From NCBI GenBank assembly GCA_035501495.1, contig DATJWB010000006.1:21427-85426 (forward strand): a stretch of DNA of 64,000 bases, read 5' to 3'. The notes below the pieces were generated by a model. The model was not told the origin of the DNA and made no database searches. It saw only the letters and a program-made list of their open reading frames with translations. The translations under genes were made by a program, and so were the position numbers. Positions 35,312 through 43,815 of this stretch are shown piece by piece. Origin of the DNA: JAIQFL01 sp035501495 (GTDB taxonomy: Bacteria > Acidobacteriota > Terriglobia > Bryobacterales > Bryobacteraceae). Numbering within the stretch: the first letter of the stretch is position 1; every line of letters begins with the position of its first letter.

Positions 35312-36583
35312 ATGTCTGGCGAAAAGGCAGTCGCGCTCCCGCATAGGCCTGTCTATTCGGCTTGCACGGTTGACGGTGAGCATCGCGAGCGCTTCACGGA
35401 TCACCTGGAAGCAATTCTGGCCAGTCCGGTTTTCCGGAACAGCAAGAGATATGCCGCCGTCCTGCGGTACGTAGTGGAAAAGGCGTTCGACGGGCATGCC
35501 GAGCGGCTCAAGGAGCGGAACATTGGCGTGGACGTGTTCGGGCGCCCGGCCGACTACGATACCGCATCGGACCACGTAGTCCGTAGTGCCATGGCTGAGG
35601 TCCGCAAACGGCTGGCGCAGTATTACCAGGAACGCGGCGAGAACTCCGGCCTTCGGATTGAGGTGCAGCCGGGTTCTTACATTCCACAGTTTCGGGAGAT
35701 TGCGGATCGCTTCGCGCCGGTGGCACCCGAAGCGGCGGAACCGGAGACCGAAGTCACTCCCCTGACCGAGCCCGTCCATCGGCGGCGAGTACGGTGGAAG
35801 CTCCTCGCCGGCATCGGAATCGTTACCGTGGCGTGCGCCGCTCTGATTACCTTCCTGGTGCGTGGCGCCTCCACATCCTCGGATCCCCTGACCAGGTTCT
35901 GGCAGCCCGTGCTTGCCTCGCCGAACCCCATCCTCCTTTGCATTGGGAACCTGGAAGGCGGCAATCCGGCGCATGCGCCGGCACTGGGCGACGCCGCAAC
36001 ACCCGGTTTGACGCTGCGGGCGTATCACACCATGCCCAGCCAGACGGTGCATATTGCCGATGCATCGACGCTGGCGCGGCTGGCCGGTTTCCTGGGCTCG
36101 CGCGCGAAGCCCTTTCGGGTTGCTACCCAATCGGAAGCCGATTTTCAGGACTTGCGGAACGGCCCATCCGTCCTCATCGGCCTCTTCAACAATGATTGGA
36201 CCGAACGCCTGGTTGGCAAACTGCGTTTCACCATCGAGCATCCCGGGCCAGGCAAGTTCGTGATTCGCGACAGCCAGCAGCCATCGCGCGCCAACTGGTC
36301 GATCGACTCCCAGACGCCCGTCGCGGAGATCACGCGGGACTATGCCATCATCCTCAGAGCGGTGGATTCCCGGACGGACCAGGCGGTCGTCACCGCCGGA
36401 GGCATTTCGGTTTTTGGAACCGTGGCGGCAGGCGAGTTTCTGACCAGCGCCCGGGAGTTGCAGCAGTTAGACACAGAGGCGCCCAAGGGATGGCCGCAGC
36501 GGAACATCGAGGTGGTGCTCTCCACCGAAGTGATTCGCGGGAAATCCGGCCGGCCGAAGGTCGTCGCCACGTACGTGTGGTGA
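35312..36583 (+). CDS. Membrane-anchored putative transcriptional regulator
   Basis: 423 residues from ATG 35312, which has a G-rich Shine-Dalgarno 7 bases upstream; a GTG start at 35279 and an ATG at 35306 are alternatives. Residues about 20-110 match a DNA-binding-like module common in acidobacterial regulators: SPVFRNSKRYAAVLRYVVEK, LKERNIGVDVFGRPADYDT and VRSAMAEVRKRLAQYY. A membrane helix follows (LLAGIGIVTVACAALITFLV, about residues 160-182). The extracytoplasmic C-terminal domain is unclassified. The gene is divergent from the TonB receptor across about 150 bp, so it may sense receptor activity or substrate and control that gene; this is inferred from position. Confidence 0.75.
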   Translation: MSGEKAVALPHRPVYSACTVDGEHRERFTDHLEAILASPVFRNSKRYAAVLRYVVEKAFDGHAERLKERNIGVDVFGRPADYDTASDHVVRSAMAEVRKRLAQYYQERGENSGLRIEVQPGSYIPQFREIADRFAPVAPEAAEPETEVTPLTEPVHRRRVRWKLLAGIGIVTVACAALITFLVRGASTSSDPLTRFWQPVLASPNPILLCIGNLEGGNPAHAPALGDAATPGLTLRAYHTMPSQTVHIADASTLARLAGFLGSRAKPFRVATQSEADFQDLRNGPSVLIGLFNNDWTERLVGKLRFTIEHPGPGKFVIRDSQQPSRANWSIDSQTPVAEITRDYAIILRAVDSRTDQAVVTAGGISVFGTVAAGEFLTSARELQQLDTEAPKGWPQRNIEVVLSTEVIRGKSGRPKVVATYVW

Positions 36584-36591
36584 CCCGCGAC

Positions 36592-36616
36592 GTGGCGCGG
36601 ACACTCGTGTCTGCCG
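36592..36616 (+). repeat. 25-bp intergenic repeat, copy 2
   Basis: Identical to 31541-31565. It again starts just after a stop codon (8 bp) in a gap between convergent genes, in the same orientation, and is again followed by a perfect hairpin of different sequence. Confidence 0.8.
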
Positions 36617-36635
36617 CGCCCCGGCTCATCGGGAG

Positions 36636-36656
36636 TTTGGGACCACTTGTCCCAAA
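36636..36656. terminator. Perfect 8-bp hairpin between convergent genes
   Basis: TTTGGGAC-CACTT-GTCCCAAA forms a perfect stem between the regulator (plus) and aceB (minus) stop codons. The A/T ends of the arms give short A- and T-tracts on both strands, fitting a bidirectional intrinsic terminator. Confidence 0.55.
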
Positions 36657-36745
36657 GAAGGGGTGTAACTACCCTGTTTGCCGTCGTGCGACGGGACAGG
36701 TCGTCCCATTCCCCCGCGCTCCCTCGCCGAATCCCTCAGGACACC

Positions 36746-38353
36746 TCAATCGATATGGTCGTACGCTGCCAGCGTGAGGAACTCGCGCAGATCCTTCGAG
36801 AGCATCATCTCCTCGAACAACTTCGCCGCCAGCGGAAAACGGCCGGCATCATAGCGGGCGCCGCCGACCAGCGAATGGATGTGCGCCAGTTGCAAGGAAA
36901 TGGTCGTGCGGACGAGGTCCGGCGTAATCGTGCGGCCGTCGTCCAGCTTCGCGCCATGGTGTAACCACTGCCACACCTGCGTGCGCGAGATTTCGGCCGT
37001 GGCGGCATCTTCCATCAGGTTGTAAATGGGGACGCAGCCGTTGCCCATCAGCCACGATTCCAGGTACTGAATCCCGACGTCGATGTTGACCTTCAGGCCG
37101 TCCTCGGTGATATGGCCATCCGGAACCGTAAGCAGGTCTTTGGCGGTGACGTGGACGTCTTCGCGTTTGCGGTGGATCTGGTTCGGCGTGGGCATGTGCC
37201 GGTTGAAGATTTCCATGGCGACGGGTACGAGCCCGGGATGTGCGACCCACGTCCCATCGTGTCCCGCCTGCACTTCGCGATGCTTGTCTTCCTCGACTTT
37301 GGCCAGCGCCGCCTCACTCGCCAAGGGGTCGTTTTTGATGGGGATCTGCGCAGCCATGCCGCCCATGGCGTGGATCCCGCGGCGGTGGCAGGTGTGGATC
37401 AAAAGCTGCACGTACGAGTTCAGGAAGTGCCGGTTCATGGTCACCTGCGCCCGGTTCGGCATGACGAATTGCGGATGGCTGCGGAACACCTTGATGAAAC
37501 TGAAAATGTAATCCCAACGGCCGCAGTTGAGACCGGCGGAATGGTTCCTCAGCTCATACAGGATCTCGTCCATCTCGAATGCGGCGAGGATCGTCTCGAT
37601 CAGCACCGTGGCGCGAATGGTGCCCTGGGGCAAACCCACATAATCCTGCGCAAAAACAAAAACGTCGTTCCAGAGTCGCGCCTCCAGGTGGCTCTGCATC
37701 TTCGGCAGGTAGAAATAGGGACCCGTGCCTTTGGCGACGAGCGCCTTGGCGTTGTGAAAGAAGTACAGGCCGAAATCAAAAAGCGAACCGGACGAGGGTT
37801 GGCCGTCGATGGCAACGTGCTTTTCCACCAGGTGCCAGCCCCGCGGGCGGACCAGCAGGACGGCGGTCTTCGGAGCGAGAGCGTACTTCTTGCCCTCGGG
37901 GCTGGTAAACGAAATGGTGCCTGCAACGGCGTCGCGGACGTTGATGTGGCCCTGAAGGTTGTTGTTCCAGGTGGGCGAGTTGGAGTCCTCGAAGTCAGCC
38001 ATGAAGACGCTCGCCCCGGAGTTGAGTGCGTTGATGACCATCTTGCGATCCACCGGGCCGGTGATCTCGACGCGGCGGTCCTGAAGATCGGCCGGAATCG
38101 GAGCAACGGTCCATTCGGCTTTGCGGACCGGCTCGGTTTCGGCCAGGAAATCGGGCATCACGCCGCCGTCGATTTCCGCCTGGCGGCGGGCCCGCCGCTC
38201 GAGGAGTTCGCGCCGGCGGCCATCAAACCGCCGGTGCAGTTCGGTAACGAAGGCCAAGGCTTCCGGACTCAGTACCTGTTCGAATTCCGGGGTCACCGGC
38301 GCGCTGATGACGATCGGGCCGGCTTTCAATGATGGGGTTCCCACACGCTTCAT
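36746..38353 (-). CDS. aceB: Malate synthase A
   Basis: 535 residues, the usual length for malate synthase A. It condenses glyoxylate with acetyl-CoA to make malate in the glyoxylate bypass. The PROSITE-type signature is present: RNHSAGLNCGRWDYIFSF. Other landmarks are VFMADFEDSNSPTW, the LLVRPRGWHLVEKH arginine segment and IPIKNDP...GHDGTWVAHPGLV. Isocitrate lyase is not in the window, so aceA must be elsewhere if the bypass operates. The ATG at 38353 has only a weak AAGG immediately before it. The gene is convergent with the regulator at 35312 and is not in an obvious operon. Confidence 0.96.
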   Translation of the reverse strand: MKRVGTPSLKAGPIVISAPVTPEFEQVLSPEALAFVTELHRRFDGRRRELLERRARRQAEIDGGVMPDFLAETEPVRKAEWTVAPIPADLQDRRVEITGPVDRKMVINALNSGASVFMADFEDSNSPTWNNNLQGHINVRDAVAGTISFTSPEGKKYALAPKTAVLLVRPRGWHLVEKHVAIDGQPSSGSLFDFGLYFFHNAKALVAKGTGPYFYLPKMQSHLEARLWNDVFVFAQDYVGLPQGTIRATVLIETILAAFEMDEILYELRNHSAGLNCGRWDYIFSFIKVFRSHPQFVMPNRAQVTMNRHFLNSYVQLLIHTCHRRGIHAMGGMAAQIPIKNDPLASEAALAKVEEDKHREVQAGHDGTWVAHPGLVPVAMEIFNRHMPTPNQIHRKREDVHVTAKDLLTVPDGHITEDGLKVNIDVGIQYLESWLMGNGCVPIYNLMEDAATAEISRTQVWQWLHHGAKLDDGRTITPDLVRTTISLQLAHIHSLVGGARYDAGRFPLAAKLFEEMMLSKDLREFLTLAAYDHID

Positions 38354-38847
38354 CCTTTCGATGACGTCTCACTTCGTGAGACAGAGTTTTACGCGCTCGT
38401 ATCCACGAATACACCCGCACGGCGCGCTGGTCAACTGCGCGCTGCAGGCCAGCGCTGCAGGCGCTCGAAATCCCCGACTCATCGGGGCGCTTGTCGGGCG
38501 TTAACTGGTGCGCAACGGAAAAGTCTCGGCCTTGACGCACGTCACGCATCAGGGGATTTCATGAATTCTCCACTGGGCCATTTCCACGCCAACAACTCGC
38601 GGACGGTGCATGCGATCCCGTTACTCCCACAACGCAGAATTCCTCGGCGGTCCAGCGCCTATACCTGGCGCCCGGGGCTCGGATCCCGCTCTGCTCCGCT
38701 GCGGAACCTGGGGCCTGCACCCCGCGCAGTTCCGCGGTGGATCACCACTTGTCTTTCGGAACGACGGCCTGATACGTTTTGAGGCGTCCGGCCAATCCGA
38801 ACGCCCCATTTACTGACTCCGTTACTAAGTGCGTGTTCGGTCCTGGC
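38354..38847. other. Long intergenic region with small repeats and hairpins
   Basis: About 490 bp with no convincing gene. It contains a direct repeat of GCGCTGCAGGC at 38439-38449 and 38452-38462, and an inverted repeat GCGGAAC (38701-38707) / GTTCCGC (38729-38735). Small open frames here have no family features. The end nearest 38353 should carry the aceB promoter. Confidence 0.6.
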
Positions 38848-39135
38848 TCACTTCTTGCGGGCGTTGGAAGCCTCTGCCGCCAGCTTCAACTCGTTGTTGA
38901 CCTGGTCGAGCAGTTCTTTGGCCTTCTGAGCGTGACCCTGCAGGTCCCACTCATTGGCCTTCTGGGCTTCGACAATACTGTTGTAGGCGTTCCGGGCCTG
39001 ATTCTGCGCCCGGGCGAGGTTTGGATGAAGCTTGCCGGAGACATTTTTGACCGGCTCCTTCGTCTGGGCGACGGCATATCCGCCGAGAACGAGCATTGAA
39101 CCGAGGACAGCGGTGAGAAAGCGGTTTCTGTTCAT
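38848..39135 (-). CDS. Small secreted alpha-helical protein
   Basis: 95 residues: a signal peptide (MNRNRFLTAVLGSMLVLGGYAVAQ) and a charged helical body (NLARAQNQARNAYNSIVEAQ, AQKAKELLDQVNNELKLAAE) that could form a coiled coil. Its composition and clean signal support a real gene. Related small periplasmic helical proteins are common in Acidobacteria but have no assigned function. It stands alone, about 110 bp before the next minus-strand gene's end. Confidence 0.75.
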   Translation of the reverse strand: MNRNRFLTAVLGSMLVLGGYAVAQTKEPVKNVSGKLHPNLARAQNQARNAYNSIVEAQKANEWDLQGHAQKAKELLDQVNNELKLAAEASNARKK

Positions 39136-39243
39136 AGAGCAGATTCTACGGCCTCAAATCACTAGTTGCAATGAATTTGCAATTAAAAATCGTTTAGCTG
39201 CAGCGTCCGCAGTACCGGTCCGCGAGCCCTGATTTACGCCGCT

Positions 39244-39726
39244 TCAACGCACCGGGGTGCCATACGGGATCAGAGTTTTGATCCGCTCCGCGCCCTCGAC
39301 GCGCGAGATTCGCCACTCGCTGCCGGCCTTTTCCAGGTGCATGATCTGCACTTCATTGCGGTCCTGGTAGACGTATTCCACGCGCACGCTGGCTTCATTC
39401 CCGCCGTTCGTTTGCGGCTCGCTGACGGCCACGCCTTTGATGGCGCTGTTGGAGTCCCGCAGATATCCGGCAAACGCCGCCTCGCTGGACTCGCGCACGG
39501 ATTGCTGCAGGGACTCGCGCATGGGGCCGGTATAACTTGCCAGGTAAGCTGACACATTGCCGGACCGGGCCGCGTCGAGCATCTTGTAGATGGCGTCCTG
39601 CGGGCTGGACGGAGGATTCGCCGCGGTTCGCTCCAGCCGCCAGCCCGCCTTCTGACCCAACACCACACCCAGCGCGGCCATCAGCACGGCCACCGTAGCC
39701 AGGTGCGTCTTTCGCTCGCGGGTCAT
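39244..39726 (-). CDS. Membrane-anchored NTF2-like protein
   Basis: 160 residues. An N-terminal membrane segment (LATVAVLMAALGVVLG) is followed by a domain that resembles NTF2/DUF4878-like folds: PQDAIYKMLDAARSGNVSAYLASYTG, then VRVEYVYQDRNEVQIMHLEKAGSEWRISRV. Such domains bind small ligands or act as scaffolds, and no catalytic residues can be named. It lies 44 bp downstream of the 39771-40307 gene on the same strand and may be co-transcribed with it. Confidence 0.75.
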   Translation of the reverse strand: MTRERKTHLATVAVLMAALGVVLGQKAGWRLERTAANPPSSPQDAIYKMLDAARSGNVSAYLASYTGPMRESLQQSVRESSEAAFAGYLRDSNSAIKGVAVSEPQTNGGNEASVRVEYVYQDRNEVQIMHLEKAGSEWRISRVEGAERIKTLIPYGTPVR

Positions 39727-39770
39727 TCCTCATCATCATAGGCCAGGGAGGACCGTGCCAAGCAGATCCC

Positions 39771-40307
39771 TCAGTTCAAGCTCACAGGCACCGTCTTGCA
39801 GCCCTCCACGATGCCGTACGTGGCGATGATGTAGCTCACATGCGGATCCACAACGCCGGCCCACTGATAGATCAGGATCGCGGCGCAAACCGCCGCCGCG
39901 TAGGCTCCCTGCTCCTCCGTGAGACTGTATCTCCGCAGAATCTCGTGGAACGGCGAGTCCAGCAGAGACTGCACCTCCATGAGCCCCATGTGGGGCTGGT
40001 TCTCGGTCTGGAGATCGTAATTCAGCTTCCGCGGATCGAAGGGCACTTTGAGACGGGCCAGCGTCTGACCCATGGTGCCAAACACCCGCTGCCCCTGGCT
40101 GTTCAGAAGGTCCGAGAACACCGGAGTTCCGGGCTTGAGCAGCGAAAGGGGAAGATTGGAAGACCGCAGCAGCAGGGTACCCGCCATGCGGGCTGCCGCG
40201 GAAATTGCGGTTTGCGCGTGGATTCGCTTATCCTCCGCGAGTTTCAAACAAATGGTCTTGGTGAAATCTGCCGCGACCTCGAATTGTGTGTTGTCGTTAG
40301 TGCTCAT
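39771..40307 (-). CDS. Conserved-looking hypothetical protein
   Basis: 178 residues starting MSTNDNTQFEVAADF. I do not recognise a family. The protein appears cytoplasmic or weakly membrane-associated: no signal peptide, but a hydrophobic helix near residues 135-155 (GAYAAAVCAAILIYQWAGVV). It has a mixed helical look and good codon usage. Its start is about 200 bp from the PAP2/phosphatase gene, to which it is divergent; it may share an operon with the membrane-anchored protein at 39244. Confidence 0.65.
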   Translation of the reverse strand: MSTNDNTQFEVAADFTKTICLKLAEDKRIHAQTAISAAARMAGTLLLRSSNLPLSLLKPGTPVFSDLLNSQGQRVFGTMGQTLARLKVPFDPRKLNYDLQTENQPHMGLMEVQSLLDSPFHEILRRYSLTEEQGAYAAAVCAAILIYQWAGVVDPHVSYIIATYGIVEGCKTVPVSLN

Positions 40308-40517
40308 CCATTCTCTACTGGCGAAAAAATTTGCCGCTTTCGATCAACAAAACCGAGAAAACTGGTGCGCCACCATCAGCTTGCGGGCTTCGTGACCGTT
40401 TGGCCAAACACGAAGAACGACGCCCATTCCACCCGCAAATTCGCATGCGATTCCGGCAACGTCCCGGCAGACTGTGATTTGTCTCACAGATTGCGATACG
40501 GACTGCTATCCTGTTGC

Positions 40518-41822
40518 TTGTTCGCACGCTACCTCGAGACCCATCCCTGGAAGTACGCGATTGCCTGGCTCGCGGGTCTGTCACTGTTCTTTTTTCTGAG
40601 CTATGGCTTTGCCAACTGGGCCACGGGTCTGCGTCACGAGGTCCCTTCGCTGGTTTTCGGGTGGGAACACCGCATCCCCTTTGTACCCTGGACCATCGTT
40701 CCTTACTGGTCCACAGACCTGCTCTACGGGCTCTCGTTGTTTCTCTGCGCGTCGTACGAAGAGTTGCGCACGCACGGGCGGAGGCTGCTCGCGGCACAAC
40801 TGCTTTCGGTCGCCGGGTTCCTGTTGTTCCCTTTGCGATTCAGTTTTCCGGTGCCTCACACGGAAGGCCTGTTCGGCTGGTTGTTCGCGGCATTGCGAAG
40901 TTTCGACCATCCGTATAATCAGGCTCCCTCCCTGCATTTGGGCTTGACGGTGATCCTTTGGTCCGAATACTCGCGCCATCTGCGGGGTGTCGCGTTATTC
41001 CTCCTGCGCGCTTGGATGGTCCTCACGGCGATCTCCACTCTGACCGCCTACCAGCATCATTTCATCGATCTTCCCACCGGAATCTGGGTCGGACTGCTAA
41101 CGGTCTGGCTCCTCCCCTTCGAAGCCTCGAAGGAATGCGTCACAGCGAACCGCGACCGTTTCCGATTGCGCATCGCCAGGCGATACGGATTGGGCGCCGC
41201 GATTCTCGTGGGGCTGATGGCCGCGCTGCAAGGCGCCGCGTGGATGCTTCTGTGGCCCGTGGGTTCGCTCGTGCTGATGACATTCATCTATACCAGCGGC
41301 CGTCCCGATGCCTTCCGGAAGAAGTCCGGGAGATTGCCGGCGACGGTAATCTGCCTGCTCGGTCCATACCTCGTCGGCGCCTGGCTGAATCTGCTCTGGT
41401 GGACCTTCCGCGATTCGGATTCCGACGAGATCGCGCCGGGCATCCGGCTGGGCCGCCTGCCGCGGCGCGCCGAGCGCGACCGCCGCGGCGTCGCCTCCAT
41501 CGTGGACCTGGCCGCCGAGCTTCCATTGGATATTTCCGGTGTTCGATACCGTTCAGTCGCGATGTTGGACCAGCTGCCGCCCGAGTTAACTCAGTTGCGC
41601 GCGGCGGTCGAAGCGATAAACGATCTCGCGGACTCGCGCCCGACCCTGGTCTGCTGCCGGCTGGGATACTCACGCAGCGCCGCCGCCGTGGCCGCCTGGT
41701 TGCTTGCCGGTGGCAGAGCCGACAGCGTGGACGACGCGATTGCCCGGATTGCAGCGCGCCGCCCGCGAATCGCACTGAGGCCTTCGGATCGCGCTCGCCT
41801 GGAAGAGTGGCGGCGTACGTAA
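40518..41822 (+). CDS. Bifunctional PAP2-like / dual-specificity protein tyrosine phosphatase membrane protein
   Basis: About 434 residues from a TTG at 40518; other in-frame starts are TTG 40491 and GTG 40392, and none has a clear Shine-Dalgarno. The N-terminal part is a multi-pass PAP2-like domain (AIAWLAGLSLFFFLSYGFAN) with altered phosphatase motifs: NQAPSLHLGL where PSGH is usual, and YQHHFIDLPTGIW. The C-terminal domain is a tyrosine/dual-specificity phosphatase with a C-x5-R loop (CCRLGYSRSAAAVAAWLL) and a preceding IRLGRLPRR segment. The layout matches YnbD-like fusions. It probably dephosphorylates lipid or protein targets at the membrane. The exact start is uncertain. Confidence 0.8.
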   Translation: MFARYLETHPWKYAIAWLAGLSLFFFLSYGFANWATGLRHEVPSLVFGWEHRIPFVPWTIVPYWSTDLLYGLSLFLCASYEELRTHGRRLLAAQLLSVAGFLLFPLRFSFPVPHTEGLFGWLFAALRSFDHPYNQAPSLHLGLTVILWSEYSRHLRGVALFLLRAWMVLTAISTLTAYQHHFIDLPTGIWVGLLTVWLLPFEASKECVTANRDRFRLRIARRYGLGAAILVGLMAALQGAAWMLLWPVGSLVLMTFIYTSGRPDAFRKKSGRLPATVICLLGPYLVGAWLNLLWWTFRDSDSDEIAPGIRLGRLPRRAERDRRGVASIVDLAAELPLDISGVRYRSVAMLDQLPPELTQLRAAVEAINDLADSRPTLVCCRLGYSRSAAAVAAWLLAGGRADSVDDAIARIAARRPRIALRPSDRARLEEWRRT

Positions 41823-41935
41823 ACCCATTCAAGAATCGGCAGCCACCTGAAGCGCACTCCGCCATTCCCGAAGTAGCACGGAACTTCCCATAGTCCGCTG
41901 GTGTCGAATGTCAAGGTGTAGGAGGAGCGGAAGGC

Positions 41936-43198
41936 ATGGAATCCGTAACTGAGGCGTGCCTGGAGGGACGGCGAGGCATTGCGGGAGATTGGCAGGGAAC
42001 GATCGGCGAAAAGAAGCGTCGTTTGGTCGTACGCATTGCTGCTTCGGACGGCGGCGGATGGCACGCTACGTTCCATCCGGTCGATCAGTCCAATCAGCCG
42101 ATCACAATTGACTCTGTGGTCCTCGAAGGCCGGTCCCTCAAGTTGACTATCAATGCAATTCACGGCACTTACGAGGGGACACTGAGTGCCGACGCGGACT
42201 CCATCGCCGGAACGTGGACTCAAGGGAAATCGCTGCCGCTGGAGCTCCAGCGCGCGACCAGGGAATCCGCCTGGCTGGCCGCGCCCACTCCTTATCACGT
42301 GGAGTTTATAGAAGTGGAAGCAGGTGTAAAGCTGGAAGCGGTTGACTGGGGCGGTTCCGGCCGGCCTGTAGTCCTCTTGGCGGGCCTTGGTGCCAACGCC
42401 CACACGTACGACAAGTTTGCTGCCAGGCTGACACCCTCATACCACGTCTGCGGCATTACACGGCGCGGGTTCGGACCATCCAGTGTTCCTCCCTCTGGCT
42501 ACTCGGCCGACCGGCTCGGCGACGACGTGCTCGCAGTTCTTGCCGCATTGAACGTGAATCGCCCGGTATTGGTCGGGAGTTCCATCGCGGGCCAAGAGCT
42601 TAGCTCGGTCGGGTCCCGCCATCCCGACAAAGTAGCTGGATTGGTATACCTGGACGCCGCCTATTCGTACGCGTACTACGACAGCTTCCTCGGCGACCTG
42701 AACATCGAACTGCTCGAATCGAGACGGAAGCTCGAAGAGCTGCAATCGAAGTTCCTGGAGGATACACGACCTCTGATTCAGGAACTACTGGAGACAGACC
42801 TCCCAAGGTTGGAAAGGGTCCTGCGGGAGAGACAGAAAGATCTGCAGGCGACTCCCGCAGCGCTTTTGGCCGCGTATGCGCAAGCGGTTGTCCATCTTCC
42901 CCCGGCGATTTCGGAAATCCACGCGGGGAGAAAAAAGTACACACACATTCCCGTTCCAATTCTCGCCATCTACGCGCTTCCGCCCAATTTTGAAGACCTG
43001 CCCGGCGGTGATCCCGCCGAACGAGCGGCATTCGAAGCGCGAACTGCGGCTACCACCGAGGCACAGGCCAAGGCGTTCGAGGCCGGCGTGCCTTCTGCGC
43101 GTGTGGTACGCCTGCCGCGCGCCCGGCACGAAGTGTTCTTCTCGAACGAAGAGGACGTGCTCCGCGAGATGAAGGCTTTCATTGGAAGCCTGCCCTAG
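41936..43198 (+). CDS. Alpha/beta hydrolase with N-terminal beta domain
   Basis: 420 residues; TAGGAGG lies about 11 bases before ATG 41936. Residues 15-110 resemble the beta-rich domain found at the N-terminus of many secreted acidobacterial hydrolases (IAGDWQGTI...VHGTYEGTL-like...GTWTQGKSLPLEL). The alpha/beta hydrolase follows: PVVLLAGLGANAHTYDKF (oxyanion region), GITRRGFGPSS, nucleophile serine in VGSSIAGQE, and catalytic His in RARHEVFFSNE. Relatives normally carry a signal peptide ahead of the first domain; here the N-terminus MESVTEACLEGRRG lacks one, so the 5' end may have been lost or replaced. Substrate unknown. Confidence 0.85.
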   Translation: MESVTEACLEGRRGIAGDWQGTIGEKKRRLVVRIAASDGGGWHATFHPVDQSNQPITIDSVVLEGRSLKLTINAIHGTYEGTLSADADSIAGTWTQGKSLPLELQRATRESAWLAAPTPYHVEFIEVEAGVKLEAVDWGGSGRPVVLLAGLGANAHTYDKFAARLTPSYHVCGITRRGFGPSSVPPSGYSADRLGDDVLAVLAALNVNRPVLVGSSIAGQELSSVGSRHPDKVAGLVYLDAAYSYAYYDSFLGDLNIELLESRRKLEELQSKFLEDTRPLIQELLETDLPRLERVLRERQKDLQATPAALLAAYAQAVVHLPPAISEIHAGRKKYTHIPVPILAIYALPPNFEDLPGGDPAERAAFEARTAATTEAQAKAFEAGVPSARVVRLPRARHEVFFSNEEDVLREMKAFIGSLP

Positions 43199-43815
43199 CG
43201 ACTCTTCGGGCCGGTTCAGGGCTCGAGCCATTTGGCCCCTGGACGGGAACTAGCGGTACCCATAGGCGAGATACGGGCTGGACGGAATGCTGGTGACACA
43301 TGCGCCGTCCTCAACGTACACGCCGGACTTTAACCAACCCGCGTTGGGATCACAATAGAACTGTTGGTGAGTCCACAAGATGCGGTCCGGTTCAGCGTGA
43401 AATGGAGAACTGGCGTTCGCCGTTAGCGAGTATACCGCCTTCTTCGGCGGGCCGGTCGAGAGAACATCGCGAGACGCAAGTGGCGACTGGTGAACTGGGC
43501 GACGGCTGAAACTGCAACTGGTTTCAGGAAAGGAAAAAACACGTTGGGTGGTCGGCACTCACACAGCCCGCATGGGTGGAAGAAACTATCCGCAACACGG
43601 CGACTCGTAAGGTGCAACTGGCCAGGAAGAAAACAGTGACGGCCCGAACGCTCCTACTCCCCGCCAAGCGACTTCCGTGTGGCCAGTTTCCGATATGGCG
43701 GTTTCGCGACCGTTAGGGCAGTTTTCGAGGGCTCGCCGCTGTTTTCGCCAACGCTGCAGCTTGCCCGAACCGCCGTTTAGTCCCGAGGTGATACGATGCC
43801 AGGAGTCCCGCACTT
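43199..43815. other. Long intergenic region, possible minus-strand gene remnant
   Basis: About 617 bp without an intact gene. On the minus strand 43250-43440 reads an open stretch ending WTHQQFYCDPNAGW...VTSIPSSPYLAYGYR before a stop. That looks protein-like, but its 5' part has no plausible start and no family was recognised. The right end should carry the promoter of the kinase at 43816. Confidence 0.45.

Noticed and set aside
41591..42403. A 270-codon minus-strand open frame with a beta-barrel-like stretch near 41830-41990
   Set aside because: Antisense to two supported genes; the stretch is short and has no recognisable family.
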